A stretch of 64,000 bases of DNA from Pseudomonas entomophila (GCF_029478665.1 NZ_JARPQB010000015.1:62001-126000), one strand, 5' to 3'; positions 1 through 8,661 are shown, counted from the first letter of the stretch. The notes: generated by a model not told the origin, from the sequence alone. Numbers and translations: made by a program.

Positions 1-179
1 AGGCCGCCGTAGTGCCGGGGCTGGAAGGCCTTGTGCAGGCCAATGCCCTTGAGCAGGGCGATGTTCTCGGCGGGCACGCTGCGCTCGCGCTCGGCCTGGT
101 CGGCGCGGGCGGCGATGGCGGGCAGCAGGGGCTTGAGGTCTTCGAGCAGGGAGTTTGGCTTTTTCATGGTCTGGCTCAT
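1..179 (-). CDS. Flavin-dependent monooxygenase oxygenase subunit (5' fragment)
   Basis: Only the first 59 codons are present; the gene runs off the left edge. The N-terminus (MSQTMKKPNSLLEDLKPLLP, then an ERSVPAENIALLKG stretch and a FQPRHYGG stretch) matches the start of the acyl-CoA-dehydrogenase-fold, two-component flavin monooxygenases such as the HpaH/C2-type 4-hydroxyphenylacetate hydroxylase and HsaA. These use reduced flavin from a partner reductase to hydroxylate aromatic rings. It is divergent from the aldehyde dehydrogenase at 505, so the two probably share a regulated promoter region. A second ATG four codons in (166-168) is an alternative start. Substrate and catalytic residues cannot be judged from this fragment. 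Confidence 0.7.
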   Translation of the reverse strand, partial: MSQTMKKPNSLLEDLKPLLPAIAARADQAERERSVPAENIALLKGIGLHKAFQPRHYGG

Positions 180-264
180 TGTTATTGGACCCTGGCGAGC
201 GCGGCCATCAGGTGGCGGCTCGCTGATGAATGCCGGGTCAGTATGGGAGCCGTGCCGCGGCCGG

Positions 265-297
265 AAAATGCAACTTCCACACCTCGAATTGCATTTT
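265..297. promoter_or_regulatory. Perfect inverted repeat, candidate operator
   Basis: AAAATGCAA at 265-273 is mirrored exactly by TTGCATTTT at 289-297 with a 15-base spacer. It is the most AT-rich spot of an otherwise GC-rich divergent promoter region and sits about 85 bp from the monooxygenase start. An operator for a local regulator (perhaps the LuxR protein at 1995) is inferred from position only. Confidence 0.45.
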
Positions 298-400
298 TCG
301 TGGGTTGTTTCGGGCTGGCAGGCTGGGTCATGCGGGTGGCATGGGCAGACAAGATTGCGGCGGCTCAAGCGCATTAAGCTCGGACACCGCCGCCCCTCCT

Positions 401-475
401 GTAGGAGCCAGCTTTGCTGGCGAACCGTGCCACGAAAGCGTCAGGCCAAGGTTCGCCAGCAAAGCTGGCTCCTAC
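401..475. repeat. REP pair (CCAGC/GCTGG core)
   Basis: Two inverted copies of the GTAGGAGCCAGCTTTGCTGG repeat, at 401-426 and 450-475, facing each other. This is the widespread Pseudomonas REP family. It lies about 30 bp upstream of the aldehyde dehydrogenase start. Confidence 0.9.
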
Positions 476-504
476 AAGGGGCAATCATTGCCCGGAGCCG
501 AAGC

Positions 505-1992
505 ATGAGCGACATCCCACTCCTTTCCTGCGTCACCGCGTTCCTCGCCCGCGACCACCGCCTGTACATCCATGGCCAGGCCGTCGCCAGCCAATCCACC
601 GCACGCATCAGCGTGGTGAACCCCGCCAACGGCGAGCCCATCACCCAGGTCGCCGACGCCAATCAGGCTGATGTCGAGCAGGCCGTGGCCTCCGCCCGCC
701 AGGGCTTCCTCACGTGGTCACGCACCAGCCCCGCCGCCCGCGCTGCGGTATTGTTCAAACTGGCCGACCTGCTCGAAACCAATCGCGAGGAACTGGCCCA
801 GCTGGAAACCCTGCAGTCGGGCAAGCTGATCGGCATCGCCCGCGCCTTCGAGGTCGACCAGGCCGCGCACTTCCTGCGCTACTACGCCGGCTGGGCGACC
901 AAGATCAGCGGCCAGACCCTCACCCCGTCGCTGCCCTCCTTCGCCGGCGAGCGCTACAGCGCCTTCACCCTGCGCGAGCCGGTGGGCGTGGTGGTGGGCA
1001 TCGTGCCGTGGAATTTCGCGACGATGATCGCCATCTGGAAGCTGGCCTCGGCGCTGACCACCGGTTGCAGCATCGTGCTCAAGCCCAGCGAGTTCACCCC
1101 GCTCACCCTGCTGCGCATCGCCGAGCTGGCCGGTGAGGCCGGCCTGCCGCCGGGCGTGCTCAACGTGCTCACCGGCGGCGGCCTGGTGGGCAAGGCGCTG
1201 GTCGAGCACCCGGGCACCGACAAGGTGTCGTTCACCGGCTCCGTGGCCACCGGTATTGCCGTCGGCCAGGCCGCCATGGGCGCCAAGCTGACCCGCGCCA
1301 CCCTGGAGCTGGGGGGCAAGAACTCGGTGGCGTTCCTGCCCGACGTGGGCATCGACAAGGCGGTCGACGGCATCATCGAGGCCGGTTTCCTGCATTCGGG
1401 GCAGATCTGCGCCGCGGGTGAGCGGTTCTTCGTCCATCGTTCTCGGATCGAACCGCTGCTCGATACCCTGACGCAACGCCTGGCCCAGCTCAGGACCGGC
1501 TCGCCGCTGGACGAAGCCACCCAGTTCGGCCCTGTGGCCAACAAGCCGCACCAGCAGAAGCTCGCCGAGCTGTTCGCCCTTGCCCGTGCCGAGGGCAGCC
1601 AGATCATCCACGGCGGGCGCATCGGCGAAGGCCCCGGCTGTTTCGTCGAGCCCACGGTAATCCTCGCCAACTCGGCCCAGGACAGCTTGCTCAACCAGGA
1701 AACCTTCGGCCCGGTGGCGACCTTCCTGCCCTACGACGACGAAGACGAGCTGCCACAACTGATGAACGCCACCCCCTACGGCCTGTCCGCCAGCCTGTGG
1801 AGCAATGACCTGGGCAAGGTCATGCGCCTGATCCCGGAGGTCCAGGCCGGCACCTTGTGGGTGAACATGCACACCCTGCTCGACCCCGCCGTGCCGTTCG
1901 GCGGCATCAAGGCCTCCGGCATCGGCCGCGAGTTCGGCTCGGCCTTCATCGACGACTTCACCGAGCTCAAGTCGGTGATGATCCGCTACTGA
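505..1992 (+). CDS. NAD(P)-dependent aldehyde dehydrogenase, phenylacetaldehyde dehydrogenase type
   Basis: A 495-residue ALDH, the usual family length. The Glu of ELGGKN is residue 268 and the nucleophilic Cys of GQICAAGE is residue 302, the canonical pair. Sequence blocks (ELAQLETLQSGK, ARAFEV, IVPWNF, FGGIKASGIGREFG) resemble FeaB/StyD-type phenylacetaldehyde dehydrogenases, which oxidise arylacetaldehydes to arylacetic acids. The ATG at 505 was chosen because CGGAG lies just upstream and because the longer open frame reads through a REP. The stop is two bases before the LuxR start. With the adjacent hydroxylase, MoaF and SDR genes it suggests breakdown of an aromatic aldehyde or amine; the exact substrate is not determined by sequence. 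Confidence 0.88.
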   Translation: MSDIPLLSCVTAFLARDHRLYIHGQAVASQSTARISVVNPANGEPITQVADANQADVEQAVASARQGFLTWSRTSPAARAAVLFKLADLLETNREELAQLETLQSGKLIGIARAFEVDQAAHFLRYYAGWATKISGQTLTPSLPSFAGERYSAFTLREPVGVVVGIVPWNFATMIAIWKLASALTTGCSIVLKPSEFTPLTLLRIAELAGEAGLPPGVLNVLTGGGLVGKALVEHPGTDKVSFTGSVATGIAVGQAAMGAKLTRATLELGGKNSVAFLPDVGIDKAVDGIIEAGFLHSGQICAAGERFFVHRSRIEPLLDTLTQRLAQLRTGSPLDEATQFGPVANKPHQQKLAELFALARAEGSQIIHGGRIGEGPGCFVEPTVILANSAQDSLLNQETFGPVATFLPYDDEDELPQLMNATPYGLSASLWSNDLGKVMRLIPEVQAGTLWVNMHTLLDPAVPFGGIKASGIGREFGSAFIDDFTELKSVMIRY

Positions 1993-1994
1993 CC

Positions 1995-2654
1995 ATGACC
2001 AACGCCCTGGACCCGCTGGGACGCTACTGCCTGCTGGCGTTCAGCCAGCAGGTGCCGGCGTCCCTGGCGGCGTTCTACCGCATCGACGCCGGGCAGCAGG
2101 CTTGCGACTTCCTGCTGCAGGACCTGCAAGCGCCCATGCACGCACGCTACCTGGCGCGTTACCGGGCCTTCGACCCACTGCAGCCCGGGCGTTGTCTGGC
2201 CATCGGCAGCCCCGTGGTATCGCTGCGCCAGGGCCTGGCCCACCTGCCGCAGGACCAGGGCCGCACCTATCGCCAGTTCCTGGCAGAGCATCAGGTGGTG
2301 GATGTGGTGGAGATCATCGCCCAGGTGCGCGGCCAGCCTCGCGCGGGCGTTTCATTGCTGCGCTGCGCCAGCCTGGGCGAGTTCCGTGACGTCGAGCTGC
2401 AACGGCTGCTGCCGTTGCATGGGTTGATGCAACTGGCGGTGGCCAGCCAGCCGCTGGCGGAGAACGCCGTGCCCAGCGCACTCACCCCACGGGAGCGACA
2501 GATCGCCGAGCTGCTGCGCCAGGGCGCCAGCAACAAGCTGATCGCCCGGGCACTGGGGGTTGGCCTGCCAACGGTGAAGACCCACCTGATCAACCTGTTC
2601 CGCAAGCAGGGGGTCAGCAACCGCACCGAACTTGTGGCCAGCCTGTTCCTGTGA
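1995..2654 (+). CDS. LuxR-family transcriptional regulator
   Basis: A 219-residue protein with a C-terminal LuxR/GerE helix-turn-helix at about residues 163-219 (LTPRERQIAELLRQG, then ALGVGLPTVKTHL and the GVSNRTEL end). The N-terminal 150 residues show no receiver aspartate pattern and no clear autoinducer domain; they may be a small-molecule sensor. It starts two bases after the dehydrogenase stop and is therefore co-transcribed. The likely job is control of this cluster; the inducer is unknown. Confidence 0.82.
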   Translation: MTNALDPLGRYCLLAFSQQVPASLAAFYRIDAGQQACDFLLQDLQAPMHARYLARYRAFDPLQPGRCLAIGSPVVSLRQGLAHLPQDQGRTYRQFLAEHQVVDVVEIIAQVRGQPRAGVSLLRCASLGEFRDVELQRLLPLHGLMQLAVASQPLAENAVPSALTPRERQIAELLRQGASNKLIARALGVGLPTVKTHLINLFRKQGVSNRTELVASLFL

Positions 2655-2730
2655 CTCAACCTTCCGGTTGATACCGGGCCTTTGCGTGGCAATGCACCCT
2701 GTGGCCAAGCCAACCACAGGAGTCACCACC

Positions 2731-3549
2731 ATGAGCAAACCCGCCGACTGGATCACCGTGGGCGCCCTCGCCGAGGGCTTCGCCCCGCAAGCGTTCATCC
2801 TGCCGCAACGGGCCGACCTTGCCGGGCGCACGCTCACCCTGCACTTCGCCAATGGCTGGGTCATCGAGCACCGCTTCGATGCAGACCAACTGTACTGGCA
2901 CGCCGCCGACGGCCACAGCAGCGGCACTGCCAGCTACCGCGCCACGTCGGTGCGCGATGGGCTGTACCTGGTCGATTTCATCAAGCACGAAGGCGACCGG
3001 GCCTGGTCGATCTCACTGGTGCTCGACACCCTCAGCCAGGCCTTCACCGCCGTGCTCGGTCGCTTGCCCGACCAGGCGCAGGCCGAACGCGGCCTGTACA
3101 CCCGCGCCCTGGCCGGCGAACCCTTGACCGGCGTCGAGGCGACCTTCCTCCACGGCACCCTCGACCGCCCCTGGCAGGACGGCGCCTGCCCCCACGCGCC
3201 GACCACCGAGCTGGTGGGGCTGCGCAATCATTACCGCTACAGCCCGACCGAGGAGTACGAGCATCTCTACCTCAACGCCGACTACTACAGCTGGCAGTGC
3301 CTCAAGGGGGTCGAGCAAGGCCTGTGCGACACCGACCGCGCCTACTACTACAAGATCGCCGAGCAGCTGTACCTGTTCGTCTGGTGCGAGAAGATCGTGC
3401 CGACCCTGGGCCTGGTGATGATCGACCTGCTGCAACACCGCAGCGACGGCAAGATCTTCGGCTACGCCGGCGCCGGCTTCGATACCCTTGCCAACTTCCC
3501 GGTGTCCTCGTACTGCCGGGTGGTCAACCGCACGGAGTACCCACGGTGA
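2731..3549 (+). CDS. moaF: MoaF family protein
   Basis: A 272-residue protein with the two-part MoaF layout: an N-terminal calycin-like half (FANGWVIEHRF, YLVDF region) and a C-terminal half rich in Tyr and Trp (EEYEHLYLNADYYSWQCL, FVWCEKIVPTLG). MoaF was first met in enterobacterial monoamine (moa) regulons; its biochemical role is not established. AGGAG lies 8 bases before the ATG. The stop overlaps the start of the next SDR (GTGA), indicating tight translational coupling. Its presence beside an arylacetaldehyde dehydrogenase fits amine or arylaldehyde metabolism, which is inference. Confidence 0.8.
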   Translation: MSKPADWITVGALAEGFAPQAFILPQRADLAGRTLTLHFANGWVIEHRFDADQLYWHAADGHSSGTASYRATSVRDGLYLVDFIKHEGDRAWSISLVLDTLSQAFTAVLGRLPDQAQAERGLYTRALAGEPLTGVEATFLHGTLDRPWQDGACPHAPTTELVGLRNHYRYSPTEEYEHLYLNADYYSWQCLKGVEQGLCDTDRAYYYKIAEQLYLFVWCEKIVPTLGLVMIDLLQHRSDGKIFGYAGAGFDTLANFPVSSYCRVVNRTEYPR

Positions 3550-4337
3550 GCCGCCGCGTGCTGGTCACCGGTGCCGGCAGCGGTATCGGCGCGGCCTGCG
3601 CCCTGCGTCTGGCGCGCCAGGGCTGGCAGGTGGCGCTGGTGGGGCGGCGCCCGGCGGCGCTCGAACGGGTCGCCGAGGCAACGGGGGGCCTGGTGCTGGC
3701 GGGCGATGCGGCAGACAGCGCCACCTGGGGCGGCTTCATCGAGCAGGTCGAGGCGCGCTTCGGCGGCCTCGACGCGGTCATCGCCTGTGCCGGTGGCCAC
3801 GGCCTCGGGCGTGCGGGCGACACCAGCGACGACGCCTGGCGTGACGCACTGCGCGGCAACCTCGACAGTGCTTTCCACACCGCCCGCGCCTGCCTGCCAA
3901 TGTTGCAGGCCAGCCGGGGCAGCCTGGTGCTGCTCGGCTCGATCGCCTCGCTGGCGGCCGGGCCCGAGGTGTGCGGCTATACCACCGCCAAGCATGCCCT
4001 GGTCGGCCTGACCCGCTCCCTGGCCCGCGACTATGGCCCTTCGGGCGTGCGGGTCAACTGCGTGTGCCCGGGCTGGGTGCGCACCCCGATGGCGGACGCG
4101 GAAATGCAGGCGCTGATGGCCCACCACGACGAGGACCTGGAGGCCGCCTATCGGCGTGTCACCCGCGACGTGCCGCTGCGCCGCCCCGCGGACAGCGACG
4201 AGATCGCCGCCGTGTGCCAGTTCCTGGTCAGCGCCGAGGCAAGCATCGTCACGGGCGCGGTGCTCACCGCCGACGGTGGCTCGACGGTGGTCGATGTGCC
4301 GACCTTGGCCTACGCCCGCCTGGAGCCCCAGCCATGA
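3546..4337 (+). CDS. SDR family oxidoreductase (first of two)
   Basis: A 263-residue classical short-chain dehydrogenase with the NAD(P)-binding TGAGSGIG at residues 8-15, an ACAGG stretch and the catalytic Y145-x-x-x-K149 (YTTAK) preceded by Ser in GSIASL. It begins with GTG overlapping the moaF stop, and its own stop overlaps the ATG of the second SDR. The tail after ADGGS is about 20 residues longer than in most relatives. The reaction is an alcohol/ketone oxidoreduction in the cluster's unknown pathway. Confidence 0.85.
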   Translation: MSRRVLVTGAGSGIGAACALRLARQGWQVALVGRRPAALERVAEATGGLVLAGDAADSATWGGFIEQVEARFGGLDAVIACAGGHGLGRAGDTSDDAWRDALRGNLDSAFHTARACLPMLQASRGSLVLLGSIASLAAGPEVCGYTTAKHALVGLTRSLARDYGPSGVRVNCVCPGWVRTPMADAEMQALMAHHDEDLEAAYRRVTRDVPLRRPADSDEIAAVCQFLVSAEASIVTGAVLTADGGSTVVDVPTLAYARLEPQP

Positions 4338-5101
4338 GCGCACGCTATGACTTCGTCGGGCGCACGGTGCTGGTCACCGGGGCGGCCCGGGGCATCGGCC
4401 AGGCCATCGTCGAGGGTTTTGCCGGCAATGGCGCGCGGGTGGTGGCCGTCGATGTCGAGCCCGTGGCGCTGGCATCCATGGTCGAGGCGCAGCGTGCACG
4501 GGGCCATGACGTGCAGGGCCAGTTGCTCGACCTGGCAGACGACCAGGCCATCGGCTCAATGCTCGAGGCGATGCCGCGCCTGGACGTGCTGGTGCACAAC
4601 GCCGCGTACTTTCCGCTCACGCCATTCGCCGAGATCACCCCGGCGCTGCTGCAGCGCACGCTCGCCGTGAACCTTGGCGCGCTGTTCTGGCTCACCCAGG
4701 GCGCCTTGCCGCTGTTTCGCCAGCAGGCCGGAGGCTGCGTGCTGGCGACCTCGTCGGTGACCGGCCCACGGGTGGCCTACCCGGGCCTTGGCCATTACGC
4801 CGCGTCCAAGGCCGGGGTCAACGGTTTCATTCGCAATGCCGCGCTGGAGCTGGCGCCGTTGAACGTGCGGGTCAACGGTGTCGAACCGGGCATGGTGCGC
4901 ACGCCGGCCATGGGCAATCTCGGCGATGCCGCGCTGAATGCGCGGATTGGCGCAGGGGTACCGCTGGGACGCCTGGGTGAGCCGGCCGATATCGCTGCGG
5001 CGATGTTGTTCCTGGCGTCCGATGCAGCCAGCTACATCACCGGCCAGACCTTGATCGTCGATGGGGGCGCCACGTTGCCGGAACACAACAGCGCCGACTG
5101 A
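4334..5101 (+). CDS. SDR family oxidoreductase (second of two)
   Basis: A 255-residue SDR with TGAARGIG at residues 15-22, the HNAAY turn and catalytic Y155/K159 (YAASK). It overlaps the preceding SDR by four bases (ATGA). It is not a close copy of its neighbour (different active-site surroundings and C-terminus), so the two probably catalyse different steps. The GAARGIGQAIV start and the ITGQTLIVDGG end are typical of FabG-like and aromatic diol or alcohol dehydrogenases. Substrate unknown. Confidence 0.85.
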   Translation: MSARYDFVGRTVLVTGAARGIGQAIVEGFAGNGARVVAVDVEPVALASMVEAQRARGHDVQGQLLDLADDQAIGSMLEAMPRLDVLVHNAAYFPLTPFAEITPALLQRTLAVNLGALFWLTQGALPLFRQQAGGCVLATSSVTGPRVAYPGLGHYAASKAGVNGFIRNAALELAPLNVRVNGVEPGMVRTPAMGNLGDAALNARIGAGVPLGRLGEPADIAAAMLFLASDAASYITGQTLIVDGGATLPEHNSAD

Positions 5102-5129
5102 TGCGAGCCGGGCACAAGCCATGGGCCCA

Positions 5130-5155
5130 TTCGCCGGCAAAGCCGGCTCCTACAG
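5130..5155. repeat. Single REP (GCCGGC core)
   Basis: One copy of TCGCCGGCAAAGCCGGCTCC plus TACAG, in the 219-bp gap between the second SDR and the outer-membrane protein gene. Confidence 0.85.
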
Positions 5156-5320
5156 GTATATCCACAGCCACACGTCCGTGGCGGCCAGGTGCAAGCGCGC
5201 TGGCAGCCACGGGCAAGACCCTCCCCCCTGTTCCACGCGCTAATGCCCCAGTCGCCCTGCGACACCTGCCTCCACAACGACGCGGCCCCAAGACCGCACA
5301 TAACGAACGAGGAACGATCC

Positions 5321-6628
5321 ATGCGTCTCACCCCACGCCGTACCGTCCTGGCCCTGACCTTGCTGGCTTCGACCCAGGCCACGTCGGCCCACGAGCTGTA
5401 CGCCGACGACGACACCCACCTGAACGCCGACCTGCTCGCGGTCTGGGGCATGTTCAACAGCCGCCACAACTATGACGGCACGCCCGGTGGCTCGACCTGG
5501 CGTGAGGGCTTCATCAAATACGGCCTGAGCGGCGACCAGGGCCTGGCCGGCAATGGCAGCCTGTATGGCACGCTGAACTGGGTGAGCTCCGGCGCCTGGG
5601 GCGACGGCGATGCCGGGGGCAACCAGGATGGCTCCGAACGCACCACCAAGATCGAGGACGCCTACCTGGGCTGGCGCTCCGGCACGCTGTTCCCGTTACT
5701 GGGCCAGGATGGCGTGGACATTTCCGGGGGGCGCCAGGTAATCCGTCTGGGCAGTGGTTTCCTGATCAACGACGATGGCCCCAACCTCGGCAAAGGCCCG
5801 GCCGAGGGCCACCTCAACCGCGGCGGCGGTTTCTACCTCGGCGCCCGACATGCCTTCGACCGCACGGCGGTGCTGCGCCTGGGCGGCAAGGAGGGTTTGC
5901 ACGGCAGCGTGCTCTGGCTCAAGTCCGACAACCGCGCCCAGGCCGAGACCGAACTGGCCGCCGGCACCCTGGACTACACCCATGTGCTCGGCACCCTGGG
6001 CCTGACCTATATCCACGGCATTGACGTCGCAGACCCGTGGGCCAGCGACTTCCAGAAGGCCCGCGAAGGCATGGATGTGTACAGCCTGCGCGGTGAGGGC
6101 AACGCCGGCTTGGCCAATACCCGCCTGGCCTTCGAATACGCCTGGCAGGACAAGCGTGGCGGCCGGGAAACGGCCTGGTACGCCGAGGCCGGCTACACCT
6201 TCGCCGAAGCGCCGTGGGCGCCGCAGCTGACCTACCGCTACACCCGCTACTCAGCGGGTTGGGACCTGCTGTTCACCGGCCTGTCCGGCGGCTACGGCAC
6301 CTGGATCCAGGGCGAGGTGGCGGGCAACTATGCCGGGCCGTTCAACACCAACAGCGGCATCCACCATGTCGGCCTGAAGGCCACGCCACGGGACGACGTC
6401 ACCCTGGGTGCGCTGTTCTTCGACTTCAATACCGTGCGCACCCGCGACACCCTGAACCTGGATGCCCAGGAACTGGACCTGTATGTGGAATGGGCGGTGA
6501 ACGAACACCTGATCGTCACCCCGCTGCTGGGGCTGTTCAAGCCGCGCAAGGATCAGAGCAATGGCGGCAATCAGGTGGGGAGCGGGACCAATGTGTACAG
6601 CCAGCTGACGGTGGCGGTGCCGTTCTGA
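5321..6628 (+). CDS. Outer-membrane beta-barrel, alginate-export/porin-like family
   Basis: A 435-residue protein with a short signal peptide (MRLTPRRTVLALTLLASTQA, cleavage near TSA-HE), many alternating amphipathic strands and a C-terminal Phe typical of BAM substrates. The pattern (WREGFIKYGLSG near residue 50, GRQVIRLGSGFLIND, ELDLYVEWAVNEHL near the end) matches the alginate-export-type family now found as substrate porins in many catabolic clusters. Start chosen at the ATG with GAGGAACG upstream. It follows the dehydrogenase/MoaF/SDR genes by 219 bp and probably admits their substrate. Confidence 0.7.
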   Translation: MRLTPRRTVLALTLLASTQATSAHELYADDDTHLNADLLAVWGMFNSRHNYDGTPGGSTWREGFIKYGLSGDQGLAGNGSLYGTLNWVSSGAWGDGDAGGNQDGSERTTKIEDAYLGWRSGTLFPLLGQDGVDISGGRQVIRLGSGFLINDDGPNLGKGPAEGHLNRGGGFYLGARHAFDRTAVLRLGGKEGLHGSVLWLKSDNRAQAETELAAGTLDYTHVLGTLGLTYIHGIDVADPWASDFQKAREGMDVYSLRGEGNAGLANTRLAFEYAWQDKRGGRETAWYAEAGYTFAEAPWAPQLTYRYTRYSAGWDLLFTGLSGGYGTWIQGEVAGNYAGPFNTNSGIHHVGLKATPRDDVTLGALFFDFNTVRTRDTLNLDAQELDLYVEWAVNEHLIVTPLLGLFKPRKDQSNGGNQVGSGTNVYSQLTVAVPF

Positions 6629-6633
6629 GCAGC

Positions 6634-6703
6634 GGTTCGCCAGCAAAGCTGGCTCCTACAGGTTCATGCGTACGTGTAGGAGCCAGCCTTGCTGGCGAAC
6701 CGG
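6634..6703. repeat. REP pair (CCAGC/GCTGG core)
   Basis: Two inverted REP copies (6634-6659 and 6676-6703) filling the gap between the convergent outer-membrane protein and Dyp peroxidase genes. The hairpin may serve as a bidirectional transcript end. Confidence 0.88.
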
Positions 6704-6709
6704 CCGCAA

Positions 6710-7588
6710 CTAGCCCAGCAGTAGTTGCAGGTCAGCACCCGCCTCGCTCAACGGCGGGCACCAGTAGTACCCCCCGCTCAGCGGCCGGCTGAAACGGTAC
6801 AAACCATCGATCACACCATCTTCCAGCCCGCTCATACGGCGCAACTGCACCTCGAACGCCTCGAACGAATACCCCAGGGCCACGAACGCAAGACCCGCGC
6901 CACGCTCGTCGGCCCAGGCCAGCGAACGGCGGACGATGAACGCCTCGGGCTCGAAACTCTCCTGGGCGGTGCGCTTGACGTGGGCCGACTCCGGCGCGTC
7001 GTCGAGCTCTTCGTTGTCGCTCAGGCGGCGGCCGATGATGTTGTCCTGTTCTACCTGGGGCAGCGACTTGAAGTAGTTCAGGTCGTGCTTCCACAGCTGG
7101 AAGGCGGCAAAGCTCGAACCCGCCAGGCCAGGCACATCGCCCGGCACGATGGCGGCGGCGACGGCGTCTTCGTCCACCGGGTTCTCGGTGCCGTCTTCGT
7201 AGCCGGTCAGGTCATGGCCACCGCGGTGCAGGAAACCCTCGACGCTGTCCACCAGGCGCAGGGCCGGCGCCAGGGCCTGTTGCAGCGCCTGGGCGCGCAG
7301 GAACAGCTCGCCGCGCTCCTCGCCGCGCAGCCACAACCACAGGGCGTGCTGGGTGGCCGGGTTCTCCACCACCGCGTCCAGCTGCGGGAAGCTGCGCAGG
7401 CCAGGTACTTCACGGCCCAGGGCCTTGGCCAGCGGCGCGCCGACGGCGAGGACCAGGGTCTTGCCGTCGACCTGCGGCAGCAGTTGGTCCAGGACGGCGG
7501 GCAAGGCCTCGACCGCGTCGAGGGCGAAGAACAGGTGGCGGGCATGGGCCGGCACCGGTGTGGCAAGCAGACCTGGCTGGAACGGCAT
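6710..7588 (-). CDS. Dyp-type heme peroxidase
   Basis: A 292-residue dye-decolourising peroxidase of the bacterial YfeX-like type. The family GxxDG motif is at residues 129-133 (GYEDG, catalytic Asp132), the proximal heme His is probably H203 (SAHVKRTA) and the distal Arg lies in VRRSLAW (about 220). No signal or Tat peptide, so it is cytoplasmic unless loaded into an encapsulin; no encapsulin gene is nearby. It is divergent from the BASS symporter, and a palindrome at 7676-7696 lies between them. Physiological substrate unknown. Confidence 0.9.
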   Translation of the reverse strand: MPFQPGLLATPVPAHARHLFFALDAVEALPAVLDQLLPQVDGKTLVLAVGAPLAKALGREVPGLRSFPQLDAVVENPATQHALWLWLRGEERGELFLRAQALQQALAPALRLVDSVEGFLHRGGHDLTGYEDGTENPVDEDAVAAAIVPGDVPGLAGSSFAAFQLWKHDLNYFKSLPQVEQDNIIGRRLSDNEELDDAPESAHVKRTAQESFEPEAFIVRRSLAWADERGAGLAFVALGYSFEAFEVQLRRMSGLEDGVIDGLYRFSRPLSGGYYWCPPLSEAGADLQLLLG

Positions 7589-7675
7589 GGCAGGCTAATC
7601 CTCGGCAAAAGCGGGAATGCTACTGCGCCGGGCGCGGCATCGCAACGCGACCCGGGGCCGCTGCTCTCGCTGGGC

Positions 7676-7696
7676 TTAGTAACAAACGGTTACCAA
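7676..7696. promoter_or_regulatory. Palindromic candidate operator
   Basis: Near-perfect palindrome TTAGTAAC - N5 - GTTACCAA (15 of 16 arm bases consistent with dyad symmetry) in the 182-bp divergent gap between the Dyp peroxidase and the BASS symporter. Length and symmetry suit a TetR-type dimer site. No regulator gene is adjacent. Confidence 0.4.
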
Positions 7697-7770
7697 GAAA
7701 GGCCTATTGCGATTAGCTATCGTTCCAGTGCCACCTAGACTCCCGGGATCCTTCGCCCGAGAGACCGCCC

Positions 7771-8661
7771 ATGACCGCCTCGCCGCTGCTCACCGCCGTC
7801 CTGCCCCTCGCCCTGGGCATCATCATGCTGGGCCTGGGGTTGTCGTTGACCCTGGCCGACTTCGCCCGGGTGGTCAAATACCCGAAACCCGTGGTGATCG
7901 GGCTGACCTGCCAGATCCTGCTGCTGCCGCTGGTGTGTTTCCTGATTGCCAACGGTTTCGGCCTGGAGTCGGCGCTGGCGGTGGGCCTGATGCTGCTGGC
8001 GGCCTCGCCGGGCGGCACCACCGCCAACCTGTTCAGCCACCTGGCCCATGGCGACGTGGCGCTGAACATCACGCTTACCGCCGTCAACTCGCTGATCGCC
8101 ATCCTCACCATGCCGCTGCTGGTGAACCTGTCGCTGGCCTGGTTCATGGCATCCGACCAGGCCATCCCGCTGCAATTCGCCAAGGTCATGCAGGTGTTCG
8201 CCATCGTCCTGCTGCCGGTGGCGCTGGGCATGCTGATCCGACACTTCGCGCCACGGTTCGCCGCGCGCATGGAGAAGCCGATGAAGCTGGTGGCGGCATT
8301 GTTCCTGGCCTTCACCATCGTGCTGGCGCTGGCCAAGGACTGGCAGACGGTAGTCGAGTACGCGCCGGTGGTGGGTGGCGCCGCGCTGCTGTTCAACCTG
8401 CTGAGCCTGGGGGTGGGCTACTGGGTGCCGCGGCTGCTGAGCATCCCCCGGCGCCAGGCGATCGCCATCGGCATGGAGATCGGTATTCACAACGGCACCC
8501 TGGCCATCGCCCTGGCCCTGAGCCCGACGCTCTTGAACAACGCGACCATGGCGGTGCCGGCGGCGATCTACAGCCTGATCATGTTCTTCACGGCGGCGGG
8601 GTTTGGCTGGTGGGTGAGCCGCGGGCAAAAGGCCGGCAGCACCGTCGCTCGGTCTCTGTAG
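7771..8661 (+). CDS. BASS family (bile acid:Na+ symporter-like) transporter
   Basis: A 296-residue inner-membrane protein with about nine or ten hydrophobic segments and the BASS signatures AASPGGTTANLFSHLA (about residues 74-89) and GMEIGIHNGTLAIALA (about 234-249), which form the two crossed discontinuous helices of this fold. Such proteins import organic acids with sodium; bacterial substrates are mostly unknown. Its TAG stop is the TAG of the REP that follows (8658-), so the last codons abut the repeat. Confidence 0.88.
   Translation: MTASPLLTAVLPLALGIIMLGLGLSLTLADFARVVKYPKPVVIGLTCQILLLPLVCFLIANGFGLESALAVGLMLLAASPGGTTANLFSHLAHGDVALNITLTAVNSLIAILTMPLLVNLSLAWFMASDQAIPLQFAKVMQVFAIVLLPVALGMLIRHFAPRFAARMEKPMKLVAALFLAFTIVLALAKDWQTVVEYAPVVGGAALLFNLLSLGVGYWVPRLLSIPRRQAIAIGMEIGIHNGTLAIALALSPTLLNNATMAVPAAIYSLIMFFTAAGFGWWVSRGQKAGSTVARSL

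Larger units (their letters stand above)
180..504. other. Divergent intergenic region, 325 bp
   Basis: Control region between the leftward monooxygenase and the rightward aldehyde dehydrogenase. It holds an AT-rich 9+9 bp inverted repeat (265-297) and a REP pair (401-475) just upstream of the dehydrogenase start. No convincing ORF is present; open frames crossing it have no ribosome binding site and read through the REP. Confidence 0.7.

Noticed and set aside
718..1872. 384-codon frame antisense to the aldehyde dehydrogenase
   Set aside because: Low-complexity composition typical of a codon-shadow frame; the sense gene has intact catalytic residues.
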